Below are positions 55,440-64,000 of a stretch of DNA of 64,000 nucleotides, in pieces. Origin of the DNA: Marinobacter panjinensis (lineage in GTDB: Bacteria; Pseudomonadota; Gammaproteobacteria; Pseudomonadales; Oleiphilaceae). The notes below the pieces were generated by a model. That model was not told the origin of the DNA, did no database searches, and saw nothing but the letters and a program-made list of their open reading frames with translations. A program made the translations under genes and the position numbers. The stretch spans positions 930,001 to 994,000 of the forward strand of contig NZ_SZYH01000001.1 in NCBI RefSeq assembly GCF_005298175.1. The letters run 5' to 3'. How positions within the stretch are numbered: position 1 is the stretch's first letter; each line of letters begins with the position of its first letter.

Positions 55440-57167
55440 TTATTTGGCCATCCATTCTTCCATCATCTGATCGTACGGCTTGGTCTCTCCCTGGGGCTTT
55501 TCGTTCTCCAGGGCCGGCTTTGGTGCGCCGGGCTGATCCAGCCAGTACTGCTCGTCACGAGGTTCGTTAAGGACAGGCGCGTAGTTTTCAAACACATCCG
55601 CTCGTGCCAGACGCGACATGGTGCGATCCATGGCCTCAGCCAGATCGTCCAACGCTTCCTTGGGTGTTACTTCGCCGTTGACCGCCGGAGCCAGGTTCTG
55701 CCACCACAGCGGCGCGAGACGCGGGTAATCCGGTACGTTGGTGCCCGTCGGAGTCCACATACTCTCGTTCTCACTACGATAGAACTCAACCAATCCGCCC
55801 AGTTTCGGCGCCAGCTCGGTCATTTCATCCGAGAAGATGTCGGAACGGCGAATCGGCGTCAGGCCGGCAATGGTCTTTTCCAGCGACACAGTCTTGGAAA
55901 CCGTGAACTGGGCAAACAGCCATGCAGCTGTTCGACGATCCTCAGGCGTAGAGTTGAAGAAAGTCCAGGAACCCACGTCCTGATAACCTACCTTCATGCC
56001 CTCTTCCCAATAGGGTCCGGCCGGAGACGGAGCCATGCGCCATTTCGGGTTACCCTCATCGTCAGTGACCGGCAGGCTGGGGTCGGTCATGTCAGCCGTG
56101 AACGCGGTATACCAGAAGATCTGCTGTGCAATCTGGCCCTGGGCAGGGACCGGACCAGCCTCGCCAAAGGTCATGCCTCGTGCACTTTCCGGTGCGTAAT
56201 CACGCAGCCACTCCACCATCTTGGTGACGGCATACACGGAAGCCGGAGAGTTGGTCGCACCGCCGCGGCTTACGCTGGCACCGACCGGGTTGCCGTCTTC
56301 ATTGACGCGGATACCCCAGTCGTCCACCGGATTGCCGAAAGGCACACCCTTGCTGCCCATGCCTGCCATGGAAAGCCAGGAGTCGTGGAAGCGCCAGCCC
56401 AGGGAAGGATCCCGGCGGCCGTAGTCCATGTGACCATAGACGCGCTCGCCATCGATTTCCTTGACATGAACACTGAAAAATTCGGCGATGTCCTCGTAGG
56501 CGGACCAGTTCAGAGGCACTCCCAGGTCGTAACCGTAGCGCTCCTTGAACTGCTTCTGAAGATCCTCGCGGTCAAACCAGTCAGCACGGAACCAATACAG
56601 GTTGGCGAACTGCTGGGTCGGCAGCTGATAAATCTTGCCATCGGGCCCTGTGGTGTACTGCAGACCGATGAAATCATCCAGATCAAGATCCGGGTTGGTA
56701 TAATCCTTCCACTCGTTCTTTATAGCGTCCGAGATGGCAATGGTCTTGCCGTAGCGCAGATGGGTACCGATGGCATCGGAATCGTTTACATAGGCATCGT
56801 AGATGTTCCGGTTAGACTGCATCTGCGTCTGCATGGTATCTACCACATCACCTTCACCGATGATGTTGTGTTCCACTTCAATTCCGGTGATGTCGGTAAA
56901 GACCTCTGCCAACACTTCGGCTTCGTAGGTGTGGGTGGTCAGGCCCTCTGCCACCGTCTTGATTTCCATACCACGGAAAGGCTCGGCCGCCTTGATAAAC
57001 CACTCCAGCTCGGCAAGCTGCTCTTCCCTTGACAGGGTTGAGCGCTGGAAATGCTCATCCAGAGCCTGTTCAGCCGCCGCCCGATAGTCCTGCGCGTATA
57101 CCTGTGACGACGTCAGGAGAGCCCCTGAAATCATCAGCGAAAGGTAATTTAGCTTTTTGTTTTTCAT
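55440..57167 (-). CDS. glpV: Glycerol ABC transporter substrate-binding protein
   Basis: 575 residues. Signal peptide about 1-25 (SQVYA-Q). Large SBP type with features of the GlpV proteins of the rhizobial glpSTPQUV system: LTTHTYEAEVLAEVFTDITGI, NRNIYDAYVNDSDAIGTHLRYG, QQFANLYWFRADWF. GAGG precedes the ATG. Last gene of the glp operon; it binds glycerol for import through GlpP/GlpQ. It is larger than most SBPs, which is usual for this family. Confidence 0.9.
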   Translation of the reverse strand: MKNKKLNYLSLMISGALLTSSQVYAQDYRAAAEQALDEHFQRSTLSREEQLAELEWFIKAAEPFRGMEIKTVAEGLTTHTYEAEVLAEVFTDITGIEVEHNIIGEGDVVDTMQTQMQSNRNIYDAYVNDSDAIGTHLRYGKTIAISDAIKNEWKDYTNPDLDLDDFIGLQYTTGPDGKIYQLPTQQFANLYWFRADWFDREDLQKQFKERYGYDLGVPLNWSAYEDIAEFFSVHVKEIDGERVYGHMDYGRRDPSLGWRFHDSWLSMAGMGSKGVPFGNPVDDWGIRVNEDGNPVGASVSRGGATNSPASVYAVTKMVEWLRDYAPESARGMTFGEAGPVPAQGQIAQQIFWYTAFTADMTDPSLPVTDDEGNPKWRMAPSPAGPYWEEGMKVGYQDVGSWTFFNSTPEDRRTAAWLFAQFTVSKTVSLEKTIAGLTPIRRSDIFSDEMTELAPKLGGLVEFYRSENESMWTPTGTNVPDYPRLAPLWWQNLAPAVNGEVTPKEALDDLAEAMDRTMSRLARADVFENYAPVLNEPRDEQYWLDQPGAPKPALENEKPQGETKPYDQMMEEWMAK

Positions 57168-57224
57168 ACAGACCTCATCTAGCTATGTTTGCATCCCTGC
57201 AAGAAGGTAAGTCCTTTTATTGGT

Positions 57225-57497
57225 TTAACCCCAGCGCATCAGAATCACCACCCAGACGACAGACACTGCGGTTGCCACCAATACATGAAGTTCAGTCACT
57301 CCGATAAACGCGAGATGAATGAACGCACTGGTCAGAAGACCAATAAACAGCCGATCACCACGGGTGGTACTTATTGGCAGGAAGCCCTTCCGCTCAATGC
57401 TGGGCGAGAAGTACTGCCATACGGTCATGCCCGTCAGAATCAGGGCAATCGAGATAAAGAATCCTGCCGTCGGGCCAGTCCAATGCATCCAGCTCAT
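57225..57497 (-). CDS. glpU: DUF2160 small membrane protein GlpU
   Basis: 90 residues with two or three membrane helices (about 8-28, 50-68 and 70-88). The family start MSWMHWTGPTAGFF and the interhelix IERKGFLPISTTRGDRLFIGLL match DUF2160 proteins that accompany glycerol ABC transporters. Its role in transport is not known. It lies between glpQ and glpV on the same strand. Confidence 0.88.
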   Translation of the reverse strand: MSWMHWTGPTAGFFISIALILTGMTVWQYFSPSIERKGFLPISTTRGDRLFIGLLTSAFIHLAFIGVTELHVLVATAVSVVWVVILMRWG

Positions 57498-57508
57498 AGC
57501 AAGCCTCC

Positions 57509-58303
57509 TCAGGTACGACCCAGGGCGAAGCCCTTGGCAATGTGATTGCGAACGAAGTAGACCACAGCAATTCCCGGCACAATGGTAAGCACACCGGCGG
57601 CCGCCAGGGTGCCCCAGTCGATACCGGAGGCGCCCTGGGTTCGGGTCATGATGGCCTGGATGGGCTGGGCCGAGGTCGCGGTCAGAGTCCTGGCCAGCAA
57701 TAACTCGATCCAGGAGAACATGAACAGGAAAAAGGCGGTCACACCAATACCGGAGCGAATTAACGGGATGTAAATTTTCACGAAGAACTTCGGAAAGCTG
57801 TAACCATCGATGTAGGCGGTTTCATCTATCTCCTTGGGCACACCACTCATGAAGCCTTCCAGGATCCAGACCGCCAGGGCGACGTTGAACAGGGTATGAG
57901 CCAGCGCCACGGCTATGTGGGTGTCGAACAGCCCAACTGAGGAGTAAAGCTGAAAGAAAGGCAACGCGAACACCGCCGGCGGAGCCATTTTGTTGGTCAA
58001 CAGCCAGAAAAAGAGGTGCTTGTCACCCACAAACTTGTACCGGCTGAAAGCATAGGCCGCCGGCAGAGCAACCGTCAGGCTAATGGCCATGTTCATGAAC
58101 ACATAAGTCATGGAGTTCACATACCCCATGTACCAGCTTTCATCCGTCAGAATATTGGTGTAGTTGTCGAAGGTCAGGTTCCTCGGCCAGAAGCTTAGCT
58201 CGCCGAGAATTTCCGAGTTGGTCTGAAGTGACATATTTACCAGCCAATAAATTGGCAGGATCATCACGGCCAGGTAAACGATGAATGCGATGCGTGATTT
58301 CAC
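57509..58303 (-). CDS. glpQ: Glycerol ABC transporter permease
   Basis: 264 residues, six membrane helices, carbohydrate-type (CUT1) permease. EAA loop: KEIDETAYIDGYSFPKFFVKIYIPLI. The C-terminus ARGFALG-like (IAKGFALGRT) is typical of this group. It forms the membrane pore with GlpP. 11 bases from glpU, 16 bases after glpP. Confidence 0.92.
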   Translation of the reverse strand: MKSRIAFIVYLAVMILPIYWLVNMSLQTNSEILGELSFWPRNLTFDNYTNILTDESWYMGYVNSMTYVFMNMAISLTVALPAAYAFSRYKFVGDKHLFFWLLTNKMAPPAVFALPFFQLYSSVGLFDTHIAVALAHTLFNVALAVWILEGFMSGVPKEIDETAYIDGYSFPKFFVKIYIPLIRSGIGVTAFFLFMFSWIELLLARTLTATSAQPIQAIMTRTQGASGIDWGTLAAAGVLTIVPGIAVVYFVRNHIAKGFALGRT

Positions 58304-58319
58304 GTCTGTCCCCTTGCTC

Positions 58320-59198
58320 TTATTGTTGGGCTGACTTGTCTTTCTGCAGCGTCATGATGGCGGTGTAAAACACCCAACTGACGGCAAGAATGATCAGGAA
58401 ATAGATGATAGAGAACGCGGCTGCAGGCCCCAGATCAAACTGCCCCACTGCCATGGTGGTCAGCGCCTGACTCAGGAAGGTAGTAGAACTTCCGGGACCA
58501 CCACCGGTAAGCACGAAGGGCTCGGCGTAGATCATGAAAGAATCCATGAACCGCAGCAGCACACCGATCACCAGCACGTTGGTCAGCTTGGGCAGCTGGA
58601 TGTAGCGGAACACCGCCCAGCGCGAAGCCCTGTCGATGCGGGCCGCCTGGTAGTAGGCCTCTGGGATGGCCCGCAAACCACTGTAGCTGAGCAGCGCAAT
58701 CAGCGGCGTCCAGTGCCATACATCCATCAGAATGATGGTGAACCAGGCATCAACGGCGTTGGCGTTGATGTTGTAATCCATTCCGAGACTGCTCAGACTC
58801 CAGCCCAGCAGTCCAATGTCGGTGCGGGCAAGGATCTGCCAAATGGTTCCGACCACGTTAAGCGGTATCAACAGCGGCATGGCAACCAGAACCAGCGCCG
58901 CAGAGGCTGCCCAGCCTTTCTTCGGCATCAGCAGCGCAATACCAATACCCAGCGGAACTTCAATAGCGAGGATCGCAAACGAAAACCCAAACTGACGCAG
59001 CAACGCTGCCTGCAAATCCGGATTCCGGAGCATTTCCCGGTACCACTCGGTGCCGGTCCAGAAAGCCGAATTGGCGCCGAAAATATCCTGGACCGAATAG
59101 TTGACCACTGTCATCAACGGGATCACCGCCGAGAAGGCCACAACCACGAAGACCGGAATCACAAAAAACCATGCTTTGTTGTTCTCAATCTTATTCAT
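58320..59198 (-). CDS. glpP: Glycerol ABC transporter permease
   Basis: 292 residues, six membrane helices. N-terminal AWFFVIPVFVVVAFSAVIPLMTVVNYSVQDIFG is the usual first helix and the start of the periplasmic loop. EAA loop: PEAYYQAARIDRASRWAVFRYIQLP, with the usual E-A-A changed to Y-Q-A. The ATG overlaps the end of glpT by 8 bases, so translation is coupled. Confidence 0.92.
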   Translation of the reverse strand: MNKIENNKAWFFVIPVFVVVAFSAVIPLMTVVNYSVQDIFGANSAFWTGTEWYREMLRNPDLQAALLRQFGFSFAILAIEVPLGIGIALLMPKKGWAASAALVLVAMPLLIPLNVVGTIWQILARTDIGLLGWSLSSLGMDYNINANAVDAWFTIILMDVWHWTPLIALLSYSGLRAIPEAYYQAARIDRASRWAVFRYIQLPKLTNVLVIGVLLRFMDSFMIYAEPFVLTGGGPGSSTTFLSQALTTMAVGQFDLGPAAAFSIIYFLIILAVSWVFYTAIMTLQKDKSAQQ

Positions 59199-60294
59199 GC
59201 TCGGCCTCCACTAGCCGCTCGTCGACATACACTTTCAGCCATGGGTCCGGAAAGCCGATGCTTGCTGCCTTTCGCGGAACCGGCCGATCTTCCGGAATAC
59301 GGACTTTTACAGTGACGGGACCAAACTCGACGTCGACTATCTGGTAGGTGCCCAGATCCTCGACGTCGGTGACTGTCACCTCATAGTGCTGCTCACCAAT
59401 GTCCGTTCCGAGTGTCACGAACTCTGGACGAATGCCGAGTTTGATATTGTCGGAACCGCTGCGACGCACCTTTTCCAGTACCTGCTCATTAACAGGGATG
59501 TGTTTTCCGTTGAAAAGCAGCCCCTCGTCGGTCAGCCTCGGCTCGAGAAAATTCATCCCGGGACTGCCGATAAAATACCCGACAAAGGTGTGAGCCGGGC
59601 GCTCGAACAGCTCTTGAGGCGTCCCAAACTGTACAATCTGCCCCTCGTACATAAGAGCAATCTTGTCGGCGAAGGTTGAGGCTTCCAACTGGTCATGGGT
59701 AACATAGACCATGGTGATGTCGAAGCGCTCATGGATCTGCTTGAGCTTGCGGCGAAGCCGCCATTTGAGCTGTGGGTCGATAACAGTCAGAGGCTCATCA
59801 AAAAGAATCGCAGTGACATCTTCGCGAACCAGGCCGCGCCCCATTGATACTTTCTGCTTCTGGTCGGCGCTAAGATTTTTGGCCTTGCGCGTCAGCTCGC
59901 CGGAGAGTTCGAGAACGTCCGCTACCTCATTTACTTTTTCCCGGATCTGATCTTTCGACAAGCCGCCCTGGTTGCGCAGCGGAAAAGCCAGATTGTCGTA
60001 CACCGTCATGGTGTCGTAGATCACCGGGAACTGGAAAACCTGGGCGATGTTGCGCTTCTCAGGTGGCAGCTCGTTCATTCGCTTACCGTCAAACAGTACG
60101 TCTCCTTCAGAAGGCGTTACCAGACCGGAGATAATGTTCAGGAGCGTAGACTTGCCACAGCCTGACGGCCCAAGCAGCGCATAGGCTCCACCCTGGGCCC
60201 AAACGTGCTCCATCTTGCGGATGGCGTAATCTTCCGGCCCCGAGGGCTTTTTGCTGTAGGAATGAGCCAGCGTTTTCAACGTTATTTCTGCCAT
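59191..60294 (-). CDS. glpT: Glycerol ABC transporter ATPase with altered signature motif
   Basis: 367 residues from the ATG beginning MAEITLK (longer in-frame openings lie within glpS). Walker [10 protein letters not shown], Walker B AILFDEPLTVIDP and switch His VTHDQLEAS are intact, but the ABC signature reads LSADQKQKVSMG rather than LSGGQ. This loss is typical of the glycerol family as far as I recall. The regulatory C-terminal domain is MalK-like. Its partner GlpS has the opposite defect. One base after the glpS stop. Not the same as the enteric G3P antiporter also called GlpT. Confidence 0.92.
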   Translation of the reverse strand: MAEITLKTLAHSYSKKPSGPEDYAIRKMEHVWAQGGAYALLGPSGCGKSTLLNIISGLVTPSEGDVLFDGKRMNELPPEKRNIAQVFQFPVIYDTMTVYDNLAFPLRNQGGLSKDQIREKVNEVADVLELSGELTRKAKNLSADQKQKVSMGRGLVREDVTAILFDEPLTVIDPQLKWRLRRKLKQIHERFDITMVYVTHDQLEASTFADKIALMYEGQIVQFGTPQELFERPAHTFVGYFIGSPGMNFLEPRLTDEGLLFNGKHIPVNEQVLEKVRRSGSDNIKLGIRPEFVTLGTDIGEQHYEVTVTDVEDLGTYQIVDVEFGPVTVKVRIPEDRPVPRKAASIGFPDPWLKVYVDERLVEAEHE

Positions 60295-60295
60295 G

Positions 60296-61384
60296 TCAGC
60301 GATCCTCCGCCCGGTCGGGCACAAGAATTGTCTTACCGTCAGACGCGAATGCGTAGAGTTTGTGAGTAGGGAAATACACCTTGATCTGCTCGTCCGTGCG
60401 GTACTGATAAATGCCCTGCAGGTGCAGAACCAGCTCGAAGGATTCACTGTGCACATGCAGAAAGGTTTCCGAGCCACTGATTTCTGCCAGATCCACCCTC
60501 ACTGTCATTTCCAGATCATCATCGGCATGAGGCACCAGGCCAATGTGCGAGGGACGGACGCCGAATTTGTAATGGCCCGGTTCAAGGGAGGCCAGATCCG
60601 CATTAAGCTGAAAATGCACTTGCTCATCAAAGGTCACTTCATTCTCGCTGACTCGTCCCGGTACAATGTTGATAGGCGGTTCAGAGAATATTTCTGCCGT
60701 CTCCATATCCTGTGGCCGGTGGTAAACTCGGGGAGTGGGGCCTTTCTGGAGTAAACGGCCCTCGTGTAATACGGCAGTTTCGCCGCCAAGGGCCAGCGCT
60801 TCCTGGGCCTCGGTGGTAGCGTAAACCGCAATACAGTTGCGAGCCTGGAAAAGGTCTTTCAGTTCGCTGCGCAAGGCCTCCCGCAGTTTGTAATCCAGGT
60901 TGACCAACGGCTCATCGAAAAGCACCACATCAGCGTCCTTTACCAGAGCCCGGGCCATGGAAACCCGCTGCTGTTGGCCACCGGAAAGCTCGAGAGGCAA
61001 ACGCTCCAGCAGATTTTCGATTTTCAGCAGCTCTGCGGTTTCCCGAACACGCTTGTCGATCTCGTTCTGGCTTTTCCTGGCGAGCCTGAGTGGCGAGGCA
61101 ATATTTTCGAATACCGTCATGGTGGGGTAATTAATGAATTGCTGGTACACCATGGAGATGTTGCGTCTCTGAACGGCGACGCCAGTCACGTCCACCTCAT
61201 TCATCAGGATTTTGCCGCTTGTCGGTCTGTCCAGACCCGCCATAATGCGCATCAGGGTTGTCTTGCCGGCAAGTGTCCGACCAAGGAGGACGTTAAAGGA
61301 ACCCGGCTCCAACGTCATGGTGACGTCCGATATCCAGGTCTCTCCGTCCACAACGCGCGAGACATTCTGCAGCGTTAGAGACAT
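60296..61384 (-). CDS. glpS: Glycerol ABC transporter ATPase lacking the switch histidine
   Basis: 362 residues. Walker A reads GRTLAGKTT, the signature LSGGQQQRVSMARAL is canonical and Walker B is VVLFDEPLVNLDY. The switch region is VYATTEAQEAL, with Thr where the catalytic His (VTHDQ) should be. C-terminal TOBE-like domain present. Together with GlpT it would form a heterodimer with one complete ATP site. AAGGGA precedes the ATG. First gene of glpSTPQUV, behind glpK. Confidence 0.92.
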   Translation of the reverse strand: MSLTLQNVSRVVDGETWISDVTMTLEPGSFNVLLGRTLAGKTTLMRIMAGLDRPTSGKILMNEVDVTGVAVQRRNISMVYQQFINYPTMTVFENIASPLRLARKSQNEIDKRVRETAELLKIENLLERLPLELSGGQQQRVSMARALVKDADVVLFDEPLVNLDYKLREALRSELKDLFQARNCIAVYATTEAQEALALGGETAVLHEGRLLQKGPTPRVYHRPQDMETAEIFSEPPINIVPGRVSENEVTFDEQVHFQLNADLASLEPGHYKFGVRPSHIGLVPHADDDLEMTVRVDLAEISGSETFLHVHSESFELVLHLQGIYQYRTDEQIKVYFPTHKLYAFASDGKTILVPDRAEDR

Positions 61385-61440
61385 GCTTTTTCCCTTTCGG
61401 TTGTTGTTTTGACCTAAAGATAGTCTACAAGAGCTGCATC

Positions 61441-61482
61441 AAAACGAAAAGATACGAAAATTTTTTTCTCCATAACGAACAC
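61441..61482. promoter_or_regulatory. Candidate GlpR operator region upstream of glpS
   Basis: On the minus strand TTTTCGTATC and TTTTCGTTTT form a 10-base tandem repeat (61460-61441). On the plus strand ATAACGAACAC (61472-61482) matches 10 of 11 bases of the right half of the enteric GlpR operator, ATAACGAACAT. The location, in the 140-base gap between glpK and glpS, suits a second GlpR-controlled promoter for the transporter. Confidence 0.45.
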
Positions 61483-61524
61483 AACAGGGCGGTAGCCATG
61501 ACCGCTTTCATGTCAGAGGAGAGA

Positions 61525-63021
61525 TTACGTGGGGCTTTCGGGATTGCTCTGCAGCCTCGCTACGGCCGAACACCAGCCGGCATATAGCTTGTCCCGGTTG
61601 TCCTTGCTCATCTCGGGCTCGAACCGCCGATCACACTGCCACGCCTCCTGAAGCGCCTCTAGCGACTCGTAAACTCCGGCCTGAAGGCCAGCGAGATAAG
61701 CCGCACCCAACGCGGTGGTCTCTACCATTCTGGGACGGTCCACCGTGGCTCCGAGAGTGTCGGCCAGAAACTGCAGCACCCAGTTGTTAGCCACCATCCC
61801 CCCATCGACCCGCAACGCAATTGGTCGCAAACCATCTTTCTGCATGGCCCTCTGCAAATCCTTGGTCTGGTAACAAACCGATTGCAAGCCGGCAGTGACA
61901 ATTTCCTTGATGCCGGTATCCCTGGTCAATCCGAAAATAGCTCCACGGGCGTTGGGATCCCAGTAAGGCGCACCCAATCCGGTAAACGCCGGCACCAGAT
62001 AGACGCCGTGATCGACAGGTGTACCCTCCGCCAGCGGTTCGGTCTCGCAGGCACTCCTGATCAGCTGCAGGCCATCCCGCAACCATTGAACTGCCGCGCC
62101 GGCAATAAAGATACTGCCCTCCAGTGCATAGACCGGTTTGCCATTGAGACGGTAGGCGATCGTGGTCAGCAACCGGTGCTCCGAGGTCAGGGCCTTTTCG
62201 CCGGTGTTAAGCATCAGAAAGCAGCCGGTTCCATAGGTGCTTTTTGCCATACCGGTTTCAAAACAGGTCTGTCCAAACAGCGCCGCTTGCTGGTCACCCG
62301 CCATCCCCATGACAGAGGCACCGTCCAGACGTCCGTTACCCACGATCTGACCGAAGTCCGCCGCGGAATCCATCACTTCAGGCAACAGGGGCTCCGGGAT
62401 GCCAAACAGGTCCAGCAGTTCCTGGTCCCATTCCTGTTTGTGAATGTTGAACAACATGGTGCGGCTGGCGTTAGTGGCATCGGTACGGTGAACCTTACCG
62501 CCGGTCAGGCGCCACAGCAGGAAGCTGTCGATGGTGCCAAACGCAAGCTCTCCCTTTTCGGCCCGCTGCCTGGCACCAGGCACATTATCGAGAACCCAGC
62601 GAATTTTCGTGGCCGAAAAATAGGGGTCGATCAATAGCCCGGTCTTGTTGTTCACCGATGGTTCCAGGCTCTGCTTTTTAAGGGATTCGCACCAGTCAGC
62701 GGTTCTGCGGTCCTGCCAGACGATGGCCGGATACACCGCTTCGCCCGTCGCCCGGTCCCAGAGTACGGTGGTCTCTCTCTGGTTGGTTATTCCTACCGCG
62801 ACCACCTCGTCGCTGTCGCCACACCCCTTGTCCATAACCTCATCACAGACTTCCCTGACTGTCCGCCATATATCTTCGGGGTCGTGTTCTACCCAGCCAC
62901 TGGCGGGAAAGTGTTGGGGAAATTCCTGCTGGCTGGAGGCGTGTATGTTGGCGTCCAGAGTGAAAAGAATCGCGCGGGAACTGGTGGTACCCTGGTCGAT
63001 GGACAGAATAAACTGAGTCAT
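61525..63021 (-). CDS. glpK: Glycerol kinase
   Basis: 498 residues (E. coli 502). FGGY family: phosphate motif [24 protein letters not shown], the substrate Asp in [18 protein letters not shown], and [12 protein letters not shown] in the adenosine site. GlpK traps imported glycerol as glycerol 3-phosphate in the cytosol. Divergent from glpR with a 220-base spacer. The downstream dehydrogenase glpD is not in the window. Confidence 0.97.
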   Translation of the reverse strand: MTQFILSIDQGTTSSRAILFTLDANIHASSQQEFPQHFPASGWVEHDPEDIWRTVREVCDEVMDKGCGDSDEVVAVGITNQRETTVLWDRATGEAVYPAIVWQDRRTADWCESLKKQSLEPSVNNKTGLLIDPYFSATKIRWVLDNVPGARQRAEKGELAFGTIDSFLLWRLTGGKVHRTDATNASRTMLFNIHKQEWDQELLDLFGIPEPLLPEVMDSAADFGQIVGNGRLDGASVMGMAGDQQAALFGQTCFETGMAKSTYGTGCFLMLNTGEKALTSEHRLLTTIAYRLNGKPVYALEGSIFIAGAAVQWLRDGLQLIRSACETEPLAEGTPVDHGVYLVPAFTGLGAPYWDPNARGAIFGLTRDTGIKEIVTAGLQSVCYQTKDLQRAMQKDGLRPIALRVDGGMVANNWVLQFLADTLGATVDRPRMVETTALGAAYLAGLQAGVYESLEALQEAWQCDRRFEPEMSKDNRDKLYAGWCSAVARLQSNPESPT

Positions 63022-63203
63022 GGCCTTTGCCTCATGTGTTCTTATTTTTTCGCATTTTTACTTTTTTGAAAACAAAAGCCAACCCCCTCTTGACGGGCGA
63101 AAACTGGCTCTCTCTCCACCCTTTCCCCACAATAACGCTCTGGAAAGGCTGCACAAAGACCCCAAACACTCTAAAATGAACATGGATACAGAATCGCTAT
63201 TTC

Positions 63204-63211
63204 GTTCGTTA
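63204..63211. promoter_or_regulatory. Candidate GlpR half-site between glpK and glpR
   Basis: GTTCGTTA (minus strand TAACGAAC) in the context TTTCGTTCGTTAG lies 30 bases before the glpR start, in the divergent spacer. The same 8-mer TAACGAAC occurs upstream of glpS at 61473-61480. It suits autoregulation of glpR. Pattern match only. Confidence 0.4.
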
Positions 63212-63241
63212 GAGAAAACATTGGTTGTCGTAGGAGGTTGA

Positions 63242-64000
63242 ATGGCGCAGCGACGCAGGCAGGATCTGATCATGGAGCTGATCCAGCAAAATGGCTTTGT
63301 GACGACAGAACAGCTGGTAGACCAGTTCAGGGTGACACCGCAGACCATTCGCCGTGATCTGAACGAACTGGCCGGACAGAAAAAGCTGCGCCGGCATCAT
63401 GGCGGTGCCGGCATCGATTCCAGCACGGTTAATACAGCCTACCACGCTCGCAAGATCATGGACCTGGAAGCCAAGGAGCGCATTGCCGAGGCGTTGGTAA
63501 AGATGATCCCGGACAATTCCTCCATGTTCATCAACATCGGCACCACCACTGAAACCATTGCCAAAGCACTGCTCGAAAAAAACAACCTCCAGGTGGTGAC
63601 CAACAACCTGCACGTGGCCTCCATCCTCTCCGCAAAGGAAGACTTCCATATCATCATTGCCGGCGGTGAAGTCAGGAATCGTGATGGTGGCATTGTGGGT
63701 GAAGCCACCCGGGACTTTATCAATCAGTTCAAAATGGATTTCGGCATCATCGGCATCAGTGGCATTCACACCGATGGCTCATTGCTCGACTTCGATTACC
63801 GGGAAGTCCGGGTTGCTCAGTCCATTATCGAGAATTCGGGCCAGGTTCTGCTGGCCGCCGACCATTCCAAGTTCGGCCGCAACGCCATGGTGCGCCTTGG
63901 CAGTATCGCCCAGGCCGACCACGTGTTTACTGATGAGCCACCACCCGTTGAAATCCGCCAGCTGCTGCGTGAGAACAACGTAGAACTGCATCTGGTCTGA
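63242..64000 (+). CDS. glpR: DeoR-family glycerol 3-phosphate regulon repressor
   Basis: 252 residues, complete; the TGA is the last codon of the window. N-terminal DeoR HTH (RRQDLIMELIQQNGFVTTEQL, then VTPQTIRRDLNEL) and the DeoRC sugar-phosphate domain (NIGTTTETIAKAL, KMDFGIIGISGIHTDGSLLDFD, ADHSKFGR), both close to E. coli GlpR (252). AGGAGG lies 4 bases before the ATG. GlpR represses glp genes until glycerol 3-phosphate binds. Confidence 0.96.
   Translation: MAQRRRQDLIMELIQQNGFVTTEQLVDQFRVTPQTIRRDLNELAGQKKLRRHHGGAGIDSSTVNTAYHARKIMDLEAKERIAEALVKMIPDNSSMFINIGTTTETIAKALLEKNNLQVVTNNLHVASILSAKEDFHIIIAGGEVRNRDGGIVGEATRDFINQFKMDFGIIGISGIHTDGSLLDFDYREVRVAQSIIENSGQVLLAADHSKFGRNAMVRLGSIAQADHVFTDEPPPVEIRQLLRENNVELHLV

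Overview
The window is about 64 kb of chromosome from a marine-type gammaproteobacterium. Marinobacter or a close relative is my best guess. That rests on gene content and gene order remembered from Pseudomonas and Marinobacter genomes, since no rRNA gene is present. The block sagS-like / ospR-like / gpx / alaA / hypothetical / htpX resembles the Pseudomonas aeruginosa PA2824-PA2830 order but has no msrB. Coding density is high, no gap between genes exceeds 300 bases, and I saw no insertion sequence, prophage, tRNA, rRNA or CRISPR array.

Layout. 1-4.2 kb: 3' part of purB, the ribosomal oxygenase roxA, a GNAT fusion protein and a LysR regulator. 4.4-11.4 kb: a hypothetical membrane-anchored protein, a SagS-like hybrid kinase, the peroxide pair ospR/gpx, alaA, a hypothetical protein and htpX. 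11.4-20.9 kb: housekeeping genes pdxB, rhlB, epmC, dsbD, tusA, an ABM-fold protein, rlmM, a 7TM diguanylate cyclase and an alpha/beta hydrolase. 21.0-30.6 kb: the complete cbb3 oxidase structural and assembly set ccoNOQP-ccoGHIS, a TauE/SafE-type membrane protein and ttcA, with a good Anr/FNR-type promoter in front of ccoN. 30.7-33.1 kb: a TetR/J-domain pair and a polysaccharide deacetylase.

33.1-37.7 kb holds a four-gene envelope operon: C39-type peptidase, small beta-barrel, FadL-family channel and MalM-like lipoprotein. It is divergent from malT and is the least explained unit here. 37.9-53.9 kb is a maltose/maltodextrin region: malT, two unrelated secondary transporters and a DksA-like protein, then a cytoplasmic alpha-glucosidase with malK, then malEFG, a lipoprotein MalS-like amylase and an aldo/keto reductase. 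Two mal promoter regions share a 30-bp element, GGCGTAG-N16-GGCGTAG, with a MalT-box-like core at the same offset (exact consensus in one copy, 9 of 10 in the other). They therefore look like one regulon under the local MalT.

54.1-55.4 kb is an orphan type-I solute-binding protein. 55.4-64.0 kb is a glycerol uptake regulon: divergent glpR, then glpK and the ABC transporter glpSTPQUV. Its two ATPases show complementary loss of ABC motifs.
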